This document shows positions 34,205-45,692 of a stretch of DNA of 64,000 nucleotides, piece after piece. The translations under genes and the position numbers were made by a program. The number at the start of each line of letters is the position of its first letter. Position 1 is the stretch's first letter. The notes beneath the pieces were generated by a model, which did no database searches, had not been told where the DNA came from, and saw only the letters and a list, made by a program, of their open reading frames with translations. The DNA lies in the NCBI GenBank assembly GCA_028583415.1, contig CM053266.1, positions 6,581,217 to 6,645,216 on the forward strand, given 5' to 3'. Source of the DNA: Protea cynaroides. Lineage: Eukaryota; Streptophyta; Magnoliopsida; Proteales; Proteaceae.

Positions 34205-34830
34205 ATCATCATATCTTGGTCATCTAATATCGGAATCCGATGATTCAAAGGTCAATATTCTTTATTTCCAGTCCTCTTCAAAATAGACGTGAAAAATCCC
34301 AGGCAAAGGTCACCGGTGGGCCCCATGCAAGCTTTCATGCAAAATTATCGGTAGAACTTCAAAGCTTCATATCATTGTCGTTCTACGTCAGATTAAGATG
34401 ATTCAAATGCCATTATTCTTCATTTGTGATGTTCTACAAAGTAGACATGAAAAATTCGGTACAAAAGTCTCCGAAGGGTCCCATGCAAAATTACACATGG
34501 AAATGATCATTTAATCTTTGAAAATTCATATTTTGGTTACCCCACATCCAAATCAGGTGATTTCAGTTTCAATATGTTTCATTTTTAGTACTCTACAAAT
34601 TTGACGTAAAGAATTTCTGATAGAAGTCTCCGAATGATCCCATGCAGAATAGTTAGCTAGATTATCTATAATTGGCCTGCTTAAACTTCAGAAATTCATA
34701 AGTTGGCATTTTATTTCTAAATGAGGTGATTCAAGTTCTAATATTCCTTATTTTTAGTGTTCTACAAAGTGAACGTAGAAAATTTGGAATAGAGACTATC
34801 GAAAAATTCCATCTGGAATGGTGGCAGAAA
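34205..34830 (+). repeat. Four diverged subrepeats of about 160 bp in the Tat LTR
   Basis: The anchor TGATT(T)CA recurs at 34241, 34399, 34558 and 34727. Each unit ends near CCCATGCA or its variant. Confidence 0.7.
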
Positions 34831-35466
34831 TGGACTATGAAATGATAGAAAAAAGTCAACTTTGGTCCAAACCAGTTCAACCCAACTTAGTCCAACTCAG
34901 CCCGGCCCAGCTCAGACCAATCCAGACCAAGTCACGTCGGCCCATATGCATGTATCTCTTTTTTTATATATAATATATTTATACAATGTGTAATATATTA
35001 TCATATATAATATATATGTATCATAGGGAAAAAGGAAAGTCGAAAGAGAGAGAGGCTGTGAGGAGAGAATATTTCTAGAAGAGATAAATTGGATGCATAT
35101 TGGATGCATACTTTGACTGTCATATTTGGAATGATATCATTGCTGTATTTGGAATGCTACTACTCCTATAATTGGAATATTTTCACTTACCATATTTGTC
35201 TTGGAAAGAGATAAATTAGAAAAATAGCAATTAGGGTAGAAAACCCTAAAAAATGGAAAGAACACAATAATTAGGGTAGAAAACCCTAAGATAGAAAAAA
35301 ACAATAATTAGGGAAAGTGAAATCCTAAAAATGGAATGAATAATTAGGGCAAGATAAACCCTAGAATAAAGAGAATAATTAGGGTATGAAACCCTAAAAA
35401 ATGAAAATCGCAATGAAAAGGGTTAGGAAACCCTAGAAACCTAAAAATGGAAACAATAAAAATAAT

Positions 35467-35705
35467 AGGAATTTAGGTCTCATCCCTAGATCCTATTGAT
35501 AAAAATAGAAACAACAAAAATGGTAGGAATGTAGGTCTCATCCCTATATCCTATTGACAAAAATGGAAACAACAAAAATGGTAGGAATTTAGGTCTCATC
35601 CCTAGAACCTATTGACAAAAATGGAAAGAATTTGGTACACATCCCAAATCTGAATGATAGAAATTTAGGTCTCATCCCTAGATCCTATTGACAAAAATGG
35701 TAGGA
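35467..35705 (+). repeat. 58-bp tandem repeats in the Tat LTR
   Basis: AGGAATTTAGGTCTCATCCC begins at 35467, 35525 and 35583, with a further partial copy near 35659. Confidence 0.8.
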
Positions 35706-36370
35706 ATTTGGTGCACATTCCAAATTCGACTCTCACAATCATTTTGAACTACGTCGTACCTGATTTCTAGGGCACACCCTAAAATACGTAGGCAATTTGG
35801 AAATTTTGAATATGGTACAAAGCCACCCATCAACTATCCATTTCAGCATAAACTTCAACTTGAGCAAAGAATCTAATTGAAGCACATGCATAAATCACTT
35901 CTACAATCTTTAATCACAAAACCCATTTCAAACTACATTTTGGAATTGATTTTTAAGATTGGAATACATAGGCAATTTGAGATGTCTTACATGTCTCAGA
36001 TTCAGTCCAAAGTCAAACCATCTTTGGTCCGGTTCACTGTATAGTACTGTACTCATTGCTTGTTTATTTGCTTTAAAACATGATTGGCTAAACCCTAGGT
36101 TAGAATAACTTAGCAACTTGGTTTAAGACATCCCCCATTGAACCCTAGTCATCCAGTTGACCAAGCACAGTCAAAATTAGAATTTAAGGAAAGTTTAGGA
36201 GGCCGATATTGATTGGGTGGTTTGGGTGCCTAATGCCTTCCCATAACCGTACCCTGAATACTTACTTGATCTCTTGCAGACCAAAGAACTAACACATTGG
36301 GTTATGAGTCAATAGAAGTCTTACCTCAGGGTGAGGCTACATTTTTAAAGGTCCTAGACCTTAATCTAGG

Positions 36371-36380
36371 TGGCGACTCC
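36371..36380 (+). other. Tat primer-binding site of element B
   Basis: TGGCGACTCC, the start of the primer site used by many plant Tat/Ogre elements (Arg-tRNA type). Confidence 0.65.
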
Positions 36381-36592
36381 AACAGAATAATTGATCTTCA
36401 TCGATACAGATATTTTTTATCCAGAGGAGGATCATCATTTCCCATTGTCCTCACACACCTTACCCTACCATGTATAAATAATTAAAGTTTACCTATGGCC
36501 TAGATATCACCATCGGGTCCACACTGGATGCTCCATCAGCCGATGTGTTGAGACCTGGCATAAGAAGAATCCATGTAAGTAGAGGATTCTAG

Positions 36593-37090
36593 GTGCGGGT
36601 CTCACACACATACAGTTATCCCAGAACACTACACAAAGGCAATCATAGGGGGCCAGCTACAAGGAACACCTCCAAGAATAGTCACACGGCCTATGCCAAA
36701 AGAATTTACAGCACCTTGACATCATGTACACCCTATCACACAGGAGACTTCATCACCTTTTCCAATAAAGACTTGATTAACATCCAGATACCACATGAAG
36801 ATGCAATTGTGATTACAATGGTGATGGACAAGACAAATGAAGTCAAGCGAGTTTTGATCGATACTGGTAGTTTTACACATATTTTGTACTACCGTGTGTT
36901 CAAGGCCATGAACCTCGATGAGAAAGGCTTGCAACCCATTAGATTTTCCTTGATCAGCATCTTCGAAGATTCAATAAAGGTAATGGGAGGGACTCAGCTC
37001 AAAACCCAAGTTGGAACCAAACCTAAAAGGGTGACTATCTCAACATCCTACATGGTGGTAGACATCCCATCCAGTCACAACGTGTCTTGA
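36593..37090 (+). pseudogene. aspartic protease of element B
   Basis: 165-residue frame with catalytic Asp-Thr-Gly in VLIDTGSFTHILYY, usual for this Tat group. The N-terminal 50 residues are probably the join left by the gag deletion. Homology runs on past the stop at 37090 in decayed form (to about 37477, many stops). Confidence 0.8.
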
Positions 37091-37477
37091 GGTCAACCAG
37101 GGCTTAATTATCTTAAAGCTTGTATGTCGACCTACTATCTCATCATGAAGTTCCCGATCTAGCATGGCATAGGTTGCAAGGTTATTGCAACCTCGATCAG
37201 AAGCTCTCCCACAGATGCTATTGACCAACTTGGATACCAACGATTATAAACTGCCAACTCAGTCCATTCAAATTGAAGACCTCAGAGATGACTTCCCTTA
37301 GAAGCAAGGAACTCTCATAGAAGAGTTGGACCAGGAACCCATCACAAAGGAAGAACTAAAGAAATACTTTCAAATTAGGTTCTCCCTACAGGGCAAACAA
37401 AGGGAGAAACTGATCAATTTTTTGAAAAGCAACCTAAATGTCTTTGCCTATTCAGCTTCCAACATGCCAGAGATCTG

Positions 37478-38217
37478 ATGGAGCATCGACTTGCAATTAA
37501 TCCTAAGTTCAAGCTAGTTCAACAAAAGAAAAGAAACTTCGTGCCTGAGTGTGAAGCCGTTATTAGAGTAGAAGTTGACAAGTTGTTAGCTACTGGTTTC
37601 ATTAGGGAGGTTAAATACCCACAGTGGGTCTCTAATGTAGTTATGGTGCCTAAATCCAATGGGAAATGGCGTATCTGTATTGATTATTTTAATCTCAATA
37701 AACTTGCCCTAAGGACTACTACCCTCTCCCTAGAATTGATAGGCTAATTGATGCGACAACAGGCCATGAAATGTTATCTTTCATGGATGCCTATTCTGGA
37801 TATAATCAAATTAAGATGTATAAGCTTGATGAAATAAACATGGCTTTCATCACCAGCAACGGACTTTACTGCTACAACGCAATGCCTTTTGGCTTCAAAA
37901 ATACAGTAGGGACCTATCAGAAATTGGTCAACAAGGTATTCAAGAACCAAATTGGAAAAAACATAGAAGTCTATGTAGACAACTTCCTAGTCAAGAGCAA
38001 GAGGATTGCCAGCCATCTCGATGACCTACGAGAAGCATTCAAAGTCCTCCGTAGACACCAGATGCAACTTAATCGTACTAAGTGCACATTCAAGGAAGGT
38101 TTTGGCAAGTTCCTAGGATTCATGGTGTTAAACAGGGGCATCAAGGCTAATCCAGCTAAGCTCGACGCAATCATGAAGATGTCAGCCTCACAAAACCAAA
38201 GCAGGTCCAAGAATTGA
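37478..38217 (+). pseudogene. reverse transcriptase of element B
   Basis: Fingers in 37478-37747 (YPQWVSNVVMVPKSNGKWRI), then a one-base frameshift around 37710. The palm is in 37771-38217 (SFMDAYSGYNQIKM, MPFGFKN). The catalytic pair reads YVDN instead of YVDD, so the second catalytic Asp is lost and the enzyme is dead. Confidence 0.87.
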
Positions 38218-39188
38218 CAGGATGGATAATTGCCCTAAGACAATTTATGTCCATGTCAGTAGACCAAAGTTTATAGTTCTTCAAGACGCTGAAAAGAGCC
38301 AAACACTTTGAATGGATGGAAGAATACCAGAATGCTTTCGATGACTTATTCCATCGCCCCTCTTTCCTGGAAAGTAGAGAAGTTTTCCTGACTTCTCCTC
38401 CCCTACTTGCTTACCCTGAAGTTGGTGATCAATTACAACTCTACCTAGCCATCTTAGTAGAAGCCGTCAGCTCAGTATTGTTAAAAGAGATAAACAAGGT
38501 CCAGAGGTTGGTGTATTACAGCAACAAGATATTGTTGGATGCAGAAACAAGGTATAGGTTGGTAGAAAAGTTAGCTATTGCCTTAATCACTGCAGCTTAG
38601 AAATTACAACCTTACTTTCAAGCCCATACCATTATAGTGTTAACCGATAAGCCTCTAAAGAAAATTCTAGCTTAACCTGACATTTTTGGGTGACTTGTAA
38701 ATTGGGTAATAGAACTTGGTGAGTTCAACATACAATTCCACCCATGGACATCAATTAAAGCTCAGGTATTCATCGATTTCTTACTAGAAACCTCCATAGA
38801 AGATAGTGTCGATATCGAAAAAACCCTAGCAGAGGAAGATATCGGGTAGAAAAAGAAGAAACAAAAGTTAAAACCTTTGCCAGTATGGACCTTGTACGCA
38901 GAAGGATCCTCGAATGCTAGGTACTCTGGGGTCCTGGTCATTCTGACCAGTCCTAAAAACTTTAGAGTACAGGTCGCTCTCCAATTTGATTTCCACGTCA
39001 TAAACAACTCAGCTGAATATGAGGCTCTCCTAGCCAGACTCCAATTGGTTAAGTTCTTAATGGTAAGGAGGTTGGATAATTATAGCGACTCACAAATCGT
39101 GGTAAGGCATGTCAAGGGAGAATATGAAGCCAAACAGCCCCACATGCTGGAATACCTAGAAAAAGCGAAGTCACAACTCGCTTTTTGA
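38218..39188 (+). pseudogene. dual RNase H region of element B
   Basis: First RNase H at 38316-38600 (LYLAILVEAVSSVLL, VYYSNKILLDAETRY), then several stops. The archaeal-type domain is at 38877-39188 (LYAEGSSN, INNSAEYEALLARL, NYSDSQIVVRHVKGEYEAK). The catalytic Asp that begins this domain has become Glu in the LYAEGSS context. Confidence 0.82.
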
Positions 39189-39854
39189 AGGTTATCAAAT
39201 CAGCAATGTGGACCGAGAAAATAACATGGAAGCATATGCTTTGTCTCAACTCCTAGCAGAAGATCTCTTTGATCTTGACAAGTCGGTATATATCGATGTC
39301 CTTAAACAACGAAGCATAGGTGGAGAGACCGACGTACAAAAAATTAAAGAAACAAGTGAGCTACCAAAAGACTGACTTGAAAGATGCCGAGTTCAAGCCA
39401 TATTCCGCCAGTACACAGTCATGGATGGAAAACTGTACCATAAGTCGCTCACCCGTCCTTTCCCACTATGCCTTACCCCAGTAGAAGCTCATAACTTAAT
39501 GTGGAAAGTCTATGAAGGAATTTGCGGTAGTGACATGGGCGGTCATGCCCTCTGCCAAAGACTCCTACGCCAAGGATGTACTGGCCAACAATGTTGGTCG
39601 ACTGTACAAAGTTTACAATAGAATAAAAAATGTCAAGTATCCTACAGTTAGCCATCTGCCTACTAATGAGCTTCAGTCAATTAGCAGTCCTCTACTGTTC
39701 ATGATGTGGGATTTAGACATTGTTGGACCCTTTCCAGGAGCCGAATTCTTTATAGTGGCAATAAACTATTTTTCCAAGTGCACAAAGGCCCAAGCAATGA
39801 TGACAACCAATATAAAGCAAATTGAGACATTTCTTAGGATCAATGTTATATACA
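39189..39854 (+). pseudogene. integrase fragment of element B
   Basis: Remnants of the zinc domain around 39420-39620 and the start of the core (DIVGPFPGAEFFIVAINYFSKCTKAQA; the usual Asp is Asn). Stops and frame changes throughout, then truncation by element C. Confidence 0.75.
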
Positions 39855-42854
39855 TGTAAGAACCACACCTAGAATCCTCACTAGTTTGGATCCCTCTGCG
39901 CCGGGTCTTACTATGCTAATACTTGGCACCCTAACATTGGACCTTAATATGATGTCAGGTCAAATACTAGGATCACCTAATGAGGATAGAGTATGAGGAA
40001 GAGGACTCAAGTGACCTAGAAGGTATCCCTACTAGCCCAAGCCCATTAAACCAAGCATAAGCCCACTTTTAGAACTGGATGCATAACCGGATGGTGCATC
40101 ACCCGGTTGACAGCAGTAGGTTTAAGTGTGAATCTCACACTCTCTCTCATCGAGATCCTATAAATAAGGAGGCCCACTCCTTATTTATCTCCCATTAGGT
40201 CTTTGTAAGTGAGAGTGAGTTGAAGAAGGACTTAAAACTCCAAGCTTGGAGCTCAAGCACCAGTTCTTCCTTGAGGTAAGTGTTCTTCACTCATTTCTCT
40301 TCCATTCTTGAAGCAAGACATGCTTAAGACCAATGGTGAAGCTTACCATTAATGGAGACCAAGTTCCAACCTAGAATCCTAGGTCATTGATTCCCTCCAT
40401 GAATGGAGATAATAATGGGGTCTAAATGACCCCAATTATGTGTAATAATAGTAGGAGAAGGTTTCCCACCACTTAGAGTGAAGAAAACTAAGTGCGGAAA
40501 CCATATCCCAAAGAAGGAAACCTTCTCTGGTTCATGCCTTGTTTCTGGGTAGAACTAGAGACATAGCTGAAGGCCTGGCATTTGCCCTACCTCTGGGTGA
40601 CTGAGACCATTCCTCCACGAAGGCAAATGCCTTGGTATGTCAGACCAATGCCCAACCAAAGGAACTAACTCGAGTTACCCTACCAAGGGTACGATCATCC
40701 GATTATTCCTTTTGTGAACTAATGGCTTCGATTGACCCAAGCCTCTGTGTATGCTTAATACCAAGTGGAGGCATTGCCGAATGGTACACCACCCGGCTAA
40801 GCCTCTGATTAACCTATTGGAACCTCACTGTTATGACAGTGGATGCCAATCGGATGGTCTGTCGGATGCTTAACCATCCGATTCATCCTCCGATTCTGTG
40901 TACTTAAAAATTATTTTAAGTGTTAACTAAATGACCTTCCAGAGGAACCCCCAACAGGTTATATCCTTTTGTTTAGTTTGTTTTGACCTATAAGCCTAAT
41001 TTTGGTATAGAAGACCAACCGTTCAGTTCCTGACTTATCTTGGGACCCATGCATAGACTTTAGGACTTGTCTATGCTGGTTTAAAAGATGTTTACCAACC
41101 TAATGAAACTTATCTAATTATTTAGGTAAAACACCTTGAGTAGTGGGTGAAGCCTTCTGCCTGCTTCAAGGTTCAACAACACCTTTATTGTCTACAGGGG
41201 AGGGGTCGAGTACCATTCGAGCATGTGATTGTGATGTGTGCGCATCTATTTAATATAACATGTCATCCAATAAATTGTATATATGTTCATACATTAGCAT
41301 ATAACAATAACTATGTATGTTGGACGTTGTATAATGGACGTGTGGCGTGTTAGAGCATAATACACGAGCTATGGTGTTGGTATAGCATTTCATATCATTG
41401 TACATGCATGACCATGTATGATGGTACGTGTGACATGTTGGAGCATGGGCATACATACCATGTTGGTCTACTCGCACCATAGTAATGACACGGTGGTCCA
41501 TTGGAGTGGGATATGGGGATCTCTATTTTGGTGCAACCCATATATGGTGGTTCATGTAATAGGTAACTTCATGAATCACATTCAGATCAGCTAGTACCTT
41601 AGTAGGGGCAAGGTAATTGGTGGGAGTGGTGAGCTGGGGATCTCTACTCGGGTGCAGCCCTACTTGAGACCATGTATGGTGGACGTGTTGAGTATTGGAA
41701 CACAACACACGGGTCAAGTTGGCATGCTATACTCTAGTGAAGGCATGGTGATCCGTCGGAGTGGTAAACCGGGGATCTCTGTTAGAGTACAACTTTACTT
41801 AATGCGAGCACATGCCATGTTGTGTAATTGTTGATACGGATGTGGTTGTGTTTGGTGGGTATATAGACGTGTGGTGTGTAGAGCACAATATGCGGTCATG
41901 TGCCCTGGTTGCACTTTAGTAGGGGTACGATGATCTGTGGGAGTAGTGAGCAAGGGATCTCTGCTGGGGTGTAGCGCTTTATATTATATTCTCATGAATC
42001 CTGCATCAACCATGGTCCAATGACTTGTGCTTTAGTAAGGAGACTTTATCCAGGCAGTGGGGTATGGAGTACTCAAGGGGGAGCCACGGGTATATGGTAG
42101 GCAGTGGGGTATGGGCATGTCTTCAGGGGTAGAGCCACAAGCACTAGTCCAAGGGGGGAGCCAGGGATAAATCCTCGCAAGGGTACAGGCTGACCATGGC
42201 TACAAACACATTTAATTGCCACTCATAATTGCTTGTTTATTTGCTTTTACATTGCGTCATTAAATTGTTGATTTGAGTTACATTGATACTGACTTCTTAC
42301 TGAGCTAAATGGGAGCTCACCCTTCGATATAGAATTTTTTTTGCTTTGATTGGAGCTACCTCTTCTATGACAACTGATATGGATCCTATGATGTAGAGGG
42401 TACTTTTCTGGGCAGAGGGCCACTGAGAGATCATGTTGAGGGCTATACCTGTAAAGACTATATTTATGGGACCTGATTCAGTGCCTCGCCTCCATATTTT
42501 GATATTTGTAGATAGATGACTGTTTAGTCTTTCTATAGTATGTGAATAGATTTACTCCAGTTATCTAGTGTAGGGTATATATAATATGAATGTTATTGTG
42601 AAACACTTGTAAGACATAACAAACTTATTATGTAATGATAACATTAGAAGCATTTGTTCTCTATTAGGACTCTGTTGTAACTCTTATGATACCACTACAA
42701 TCATTATTAATTATTATTGATTATTATGGATATTGTTTGTGTAGACTGTGGGGTTTATTGGTAGATCATTTTGGTTGTCGGTTGCTAAAAGATTCGGGTT
42801 GCCATGGGGGTTGACTTGGATATCATGCCTGATTCCCCAGAATGAGCTTTGACA
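39855..42854 (+). repeat. Element C 5' LTR
   Basis: TGTAAGAACC to GAGCTTTGACA, 3000 bp. TATA box near 40158, and a strong donor-like TTGAG/GTAAGTG at 40271-40282. CGGATGG/CATCCG motifs at about 40075-40115 and 40690-40900. From 41150 to 42200 it holds loosely repeated tracts (for example GGGGATCTCT at several places). A GCTCACCCTTCGA block near 42315 aligns with the T3 acceptor region, but no microprotein frame follows. Confidence 0.82.
40157..40169 (+). promoter_or_regulatory. TATA box of element C LTR
   Basis: CCTATAAATAAGG, followed about 100 bases later by the donor-like site. Confidence 0.68.
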
Positions 42855-43128
42855 ACACTAGTATCAGAGCACAACCACTTTAATTCTACCTACAAACTTC
42901 TTTTGTACATGTGTTTCCATGAGGCGGAACAGATGCCTAGGATAATTAAAAGCCGCATGAACCAACAAATCATAAGTAGGAAGAACAACAAGTTAAGTTA
43001 CACTACATTACAAAAAATTAAAAAAAATAATGTACAATATAAACTAAGAACCAACAAAAGATATATACATATATGTATTCGATTTTTAGTACAAAAATTG
43101 TGATCCAGCCCACAATCCGGACCATTAT
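42855..43128 (+). other. Element C leader, left part
   Basis: Primer site TAGTATCAGAGC at 42859-42870 (one mismatch), then AT-rich non-coding sequence to the T3 insertion. Ends with ATTAT, the left T3 duplication. Confidence 0.75.
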
Positions 43129-43491
43129 TGTAAGACCCGTATCGAACTAACCCGGTCTTACCCCCTTGAACCAGGTCTACCCATCATGGTCGAGCCAAAT
43201 GGATCAAGTACGTGAGGGAGATCATGATCCCAGGTATTAAACTAACCCAAAAACACTAAAAATAGGGGGAGGGTCGCATACCCAGCAAGGTAGGGTCGGA
43301 CCCCCCCCAGTATAAAAATCAGACCCTGAGTTTTTAATCGGGGGTCGGACATTTTAGAACCAGGGGTCGACGGGATCTCTGACCCCCTCATCGACCACCA
43401 GTTTGTCGACAGAAACTGTAATTTGGAAACTTTCCAAATTTCAATGGGATTCTTTCCTAATCTCAATGGGACATATTTTTGAAGTTTCTAC

Positions 43492-43503
43492 ACTATAAAT
43501 AGG
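43492..43503 (+). promoter_or_regulatory. TATA box of T3 5' LTR
   Basis: ACTATAAATAGG, followed by a leader of about 120 bases that is almost pure purine and contains no ATG. Confidence 0.72.
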
Positions 43504-43645
43504 ACATCCCTAGGCCTCTTTCACTCCTTTTAGAATCCTAATTGAATTGAGATAAAGATAAGAGAAGGAGAAGAAAAAGAGAAGAGAAGGAAAGTGGAGA
43601 AGAAGATCAAAGAGAAGGCTTCAGAGAGACAAGCCTAATTCTCAG

Positions 43646-45002
43646 GTATGGGTACTATCTCCATGTAATTCTATAGACCTTAGAATGGATAGTGAAGAGG
43701 GAATGATCTAGGAGAAACCCAAATCATCCATCCATGGTTAGGTTTTCATGGAAAACCATGGGGGAAATCATAAAAACCATATAGGTGAATGAACTACGAT
43801 TCTAGACCATAGAATATGTGTGGAATGGATACTAGAAGCAAGCTATAGGACCCCAAACACAAAGGAATGGACTGAAGGATGAAAATTTGACGAAACCCAC
43901 AGGAGGTCGCACGGGGGTCGATGGCCAATCGACCTTACCAGACCCTAACAATCGACCCCCAGTGTTTGGGAAGTCTAGACTGGGGGTGGTCGCACCCAGG
44001 GTCGATGGAACCTCCGACCCTGGCATCGACCCCCAGTTAACAGCATGCTTTTTTAAAATCAAAATTAATTCTAATTATATTCTATCGACTTGATTAGGTC
44101 TTCTAGTGATATAATATCGATATATAGTTGATTCTTAAAGCTTGAAAGAGGACCTACGATCAAGTAAAGGTGAGGGAACAAGACCTAAACTAATTGGTTA
44201 ATAATAAACTCTTTTACTCTTGAGTCCAATGCCATGATTGATTTTATGCGTGTATGATTGTTATGTGCATTCAACATGTTATCCAATATTACTATTATTA
44301 CTGTTCATGCATATTTAATTATTATTTATAACATGATGATGATGATGATGATAAGAATAGGCATGTGGATGTATGTGTGTGGTTTGTGTGCTTGATGCGA
44401 GCGAGTATCAGGGGGAGGTGTCATAGGCGGGGCCTCAGCACTCTAGCTCTATCTCTAACTCAAGTTTTGGCCACTGACATTGTCGTATCGCCATTACCTT
44501 AGCAGAACTATTATGTCGTAGGGTATAAGGGGAAGTGGTCTCGAACCGTGTAGTCTCTGACTCTACCGAGGGCTTTAGCCTTATCTCTATGGACGTATTG
44601 AGGGATGCTGGGGTGAAACCTTGGATACACTGATTGACATTAGGATTGGTTAGTTGCGAGCCCAATTTATAAGCCCTCGCCAGAAGGGGCTTACGTGTTG
44701 GTATGGGCAACGGGTACAGCAATAAACGTGACCTTTGCGTGTACATTATCCATGGTGGGCGCATGTGGGTCGACAATAAACGTTACCTTTGGGCGGCTTC
44801 ACACACTCGTGTATAGAGGTGCGGCGTCAATAAACGTGATCTTTGGCCACCTATCCTTTCTATAGCACATTGCAAACTTATTTACCAGACCAGAGATATA
44901 AATTAAATGCATGCATATGTTTGTTGCATTGTTTTGTTTGCTCACTGAGCCATGATGTGTGCTCACCCTCTTGACTTCGAATATTTTTAGTTGATGACGC
45001 AG
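43646..45002 (+). other. Putative intron inside T3 5' LTR
   Basis: Donor CTCAG/GTATGG at 43641-43651 and acceptor GATGACGCAG ending at 45002, preceded by ATATTTTTAG. Splicing would join the ATG-free leader to the microprotein exon, so that codon 1 (45023) becomes the first ATG. Unproven; both sites are well placed in all intact Tekay LTRs here. Confidence 0.45.
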
Positions 45003-45022
45003 GTACTACAATTGAAGATTAT

Positions 45023-45124
45023 ATGAATGCTCCGGTGTATACGCGTATTGCTGCAATGGAAGCTGAAGACTTGGAGGATACGCATGACCCCTCATGCGAA
45101 TGCAACTCATGTGTATTCTATTAG
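45023..45124 (+). CDS. LTR-embedded microprotein, T3 5' LTR (33 aa)
   Basis: ATG 45023 to TAG 45122-45124. Acidic middle (MEAEDLEDTHD) and C-terminal SCECNSCVFY. Thirty-three codons, exactly as in T4, whose nucleotides differ at many places. The three Cys in C-x-C-x-x-C could hold a metal ion or form a disulphide; that is inference. No known family recognised. Confidence 0.55.
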   Translation: MNAPVYTRIAAMEAEDLEDTHDPSCECNSCVFY

Positions 45125-45407
45125 AATTTTATTTAAATTTAAAAAAGGATGAAATTGATATTTTATTTATTTATGTCTCAGTTGATACAATAATAACTTG
45201 ATATTTTAATTATGATTATTACATTTAGAGTTCTCAATTCATTTACTATAAGACTTCTGCTATTGTGTATTTATTCTGAATATGGTTATGGACGTGCATG
45301 GTTTTATTTTTAATGGATACCGCCTATTAGAGATCCTAGTTGAACTATTGGTTTATTAGCAGTTCATCACACCGTTGTGAATGGTGCAGAATTGGGGTGT
45401 GACAACT

Positions 45408-45419
45408 TGGTATCAGAGC
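45408..45419 (+). other. T3 primer-binding site
   Basis: TGGTATCAGAGC, three bases after the LTR end. Confidence 0.92.
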
Positions 45420-45692
45420 ATCTCAGGCTTTATCTGTGAAACCGTATACTTCCAAAAAGGGTCATGAACTGAGATAGGATAATAATTTAAAAGATGTAAT
45501 AATAACACACCATAAACATCTGTGTTGTTTGAGACTAAGATATAAGAGAATAATGCATCTATTAAATGAGAAACAAAGTTATATACAACCAAAAGGAAGA
45601 ACAAATGTTTATATATATATGATTAAAGCAGAGTACAGTCTACAGTCCAAACAGTTACTCTAAAATACAAAAAGAGAAATAAAAGAAGTACA
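45420..45692. other. T3 leader between primer site and antisense gene
   Basis: AT-rich, with a TA run near 45615. Sense leader and antisense 3' UTR overlap here. Confidence 0.45.

Larger units (their letters stand above)
33939..36370 (+). repeat. Tat LTR (3' of A and/or 5' of B)
   Basis: Starts just after a purine tract (GAAGAGGGGCA, 33926-33936) with TATAAGCACCCCATTTTTG, close to the TGTARRCACCCC start common in plant Tat LTRs. Ends before a TGGCGACTCC primer site. Contents: a fourfold diverged repeat of about 160 bp (about 34205-34830), a TA-rich stretch (34965-35025), TTAGGG/CCCTAA repeats (35220-35450), and 58-bp repeats (35467-35705). The exact ends are uncertain by a few bases. Confidence 0.7.
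36371..39854 (+). mobile_element. Tat element B, gag-less decayed interior
   Basis: PR, RT, RNase H, archaeal-type RNase H and the beginning of integrase, in order, in only 3.5 kb. About 220 bp separate the primer site from the protease frame, so gag is deleted. RT wording differs from element A, so B is another Tat subfamily. It is cut at 39854 by the LTR of element C. Confidence 0.85.
43129..45404 (+). repeat. T3 5' LTR
   Basis: TGTAAGACC to GGTGTGACA. Motif arrays 43265-43405 and 43905-44035, one (ATG)n run near 44332, and three CAATAAACGT repeats (44720, 44774, 44828). Confidence 0.95.

Noticed and set aside
35220..35450. Interstitial telomere array
   Set aside because: TTAGGG and CCCTAA alternate with other sequence and are not in tandem heptamers, so this is an LTR repeat.
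40157..42854. Host gene in the 3 kb between element B and T3
   Set aside because: TG..CA ends, TATA, donor, and a primer site directly after show that it is an LTR.
45003..45124. Microprotein as a metallothionein
   Set aside because: Only three Cys in 33 residues and no known metallothionein pattern; metal binding remains speculation.
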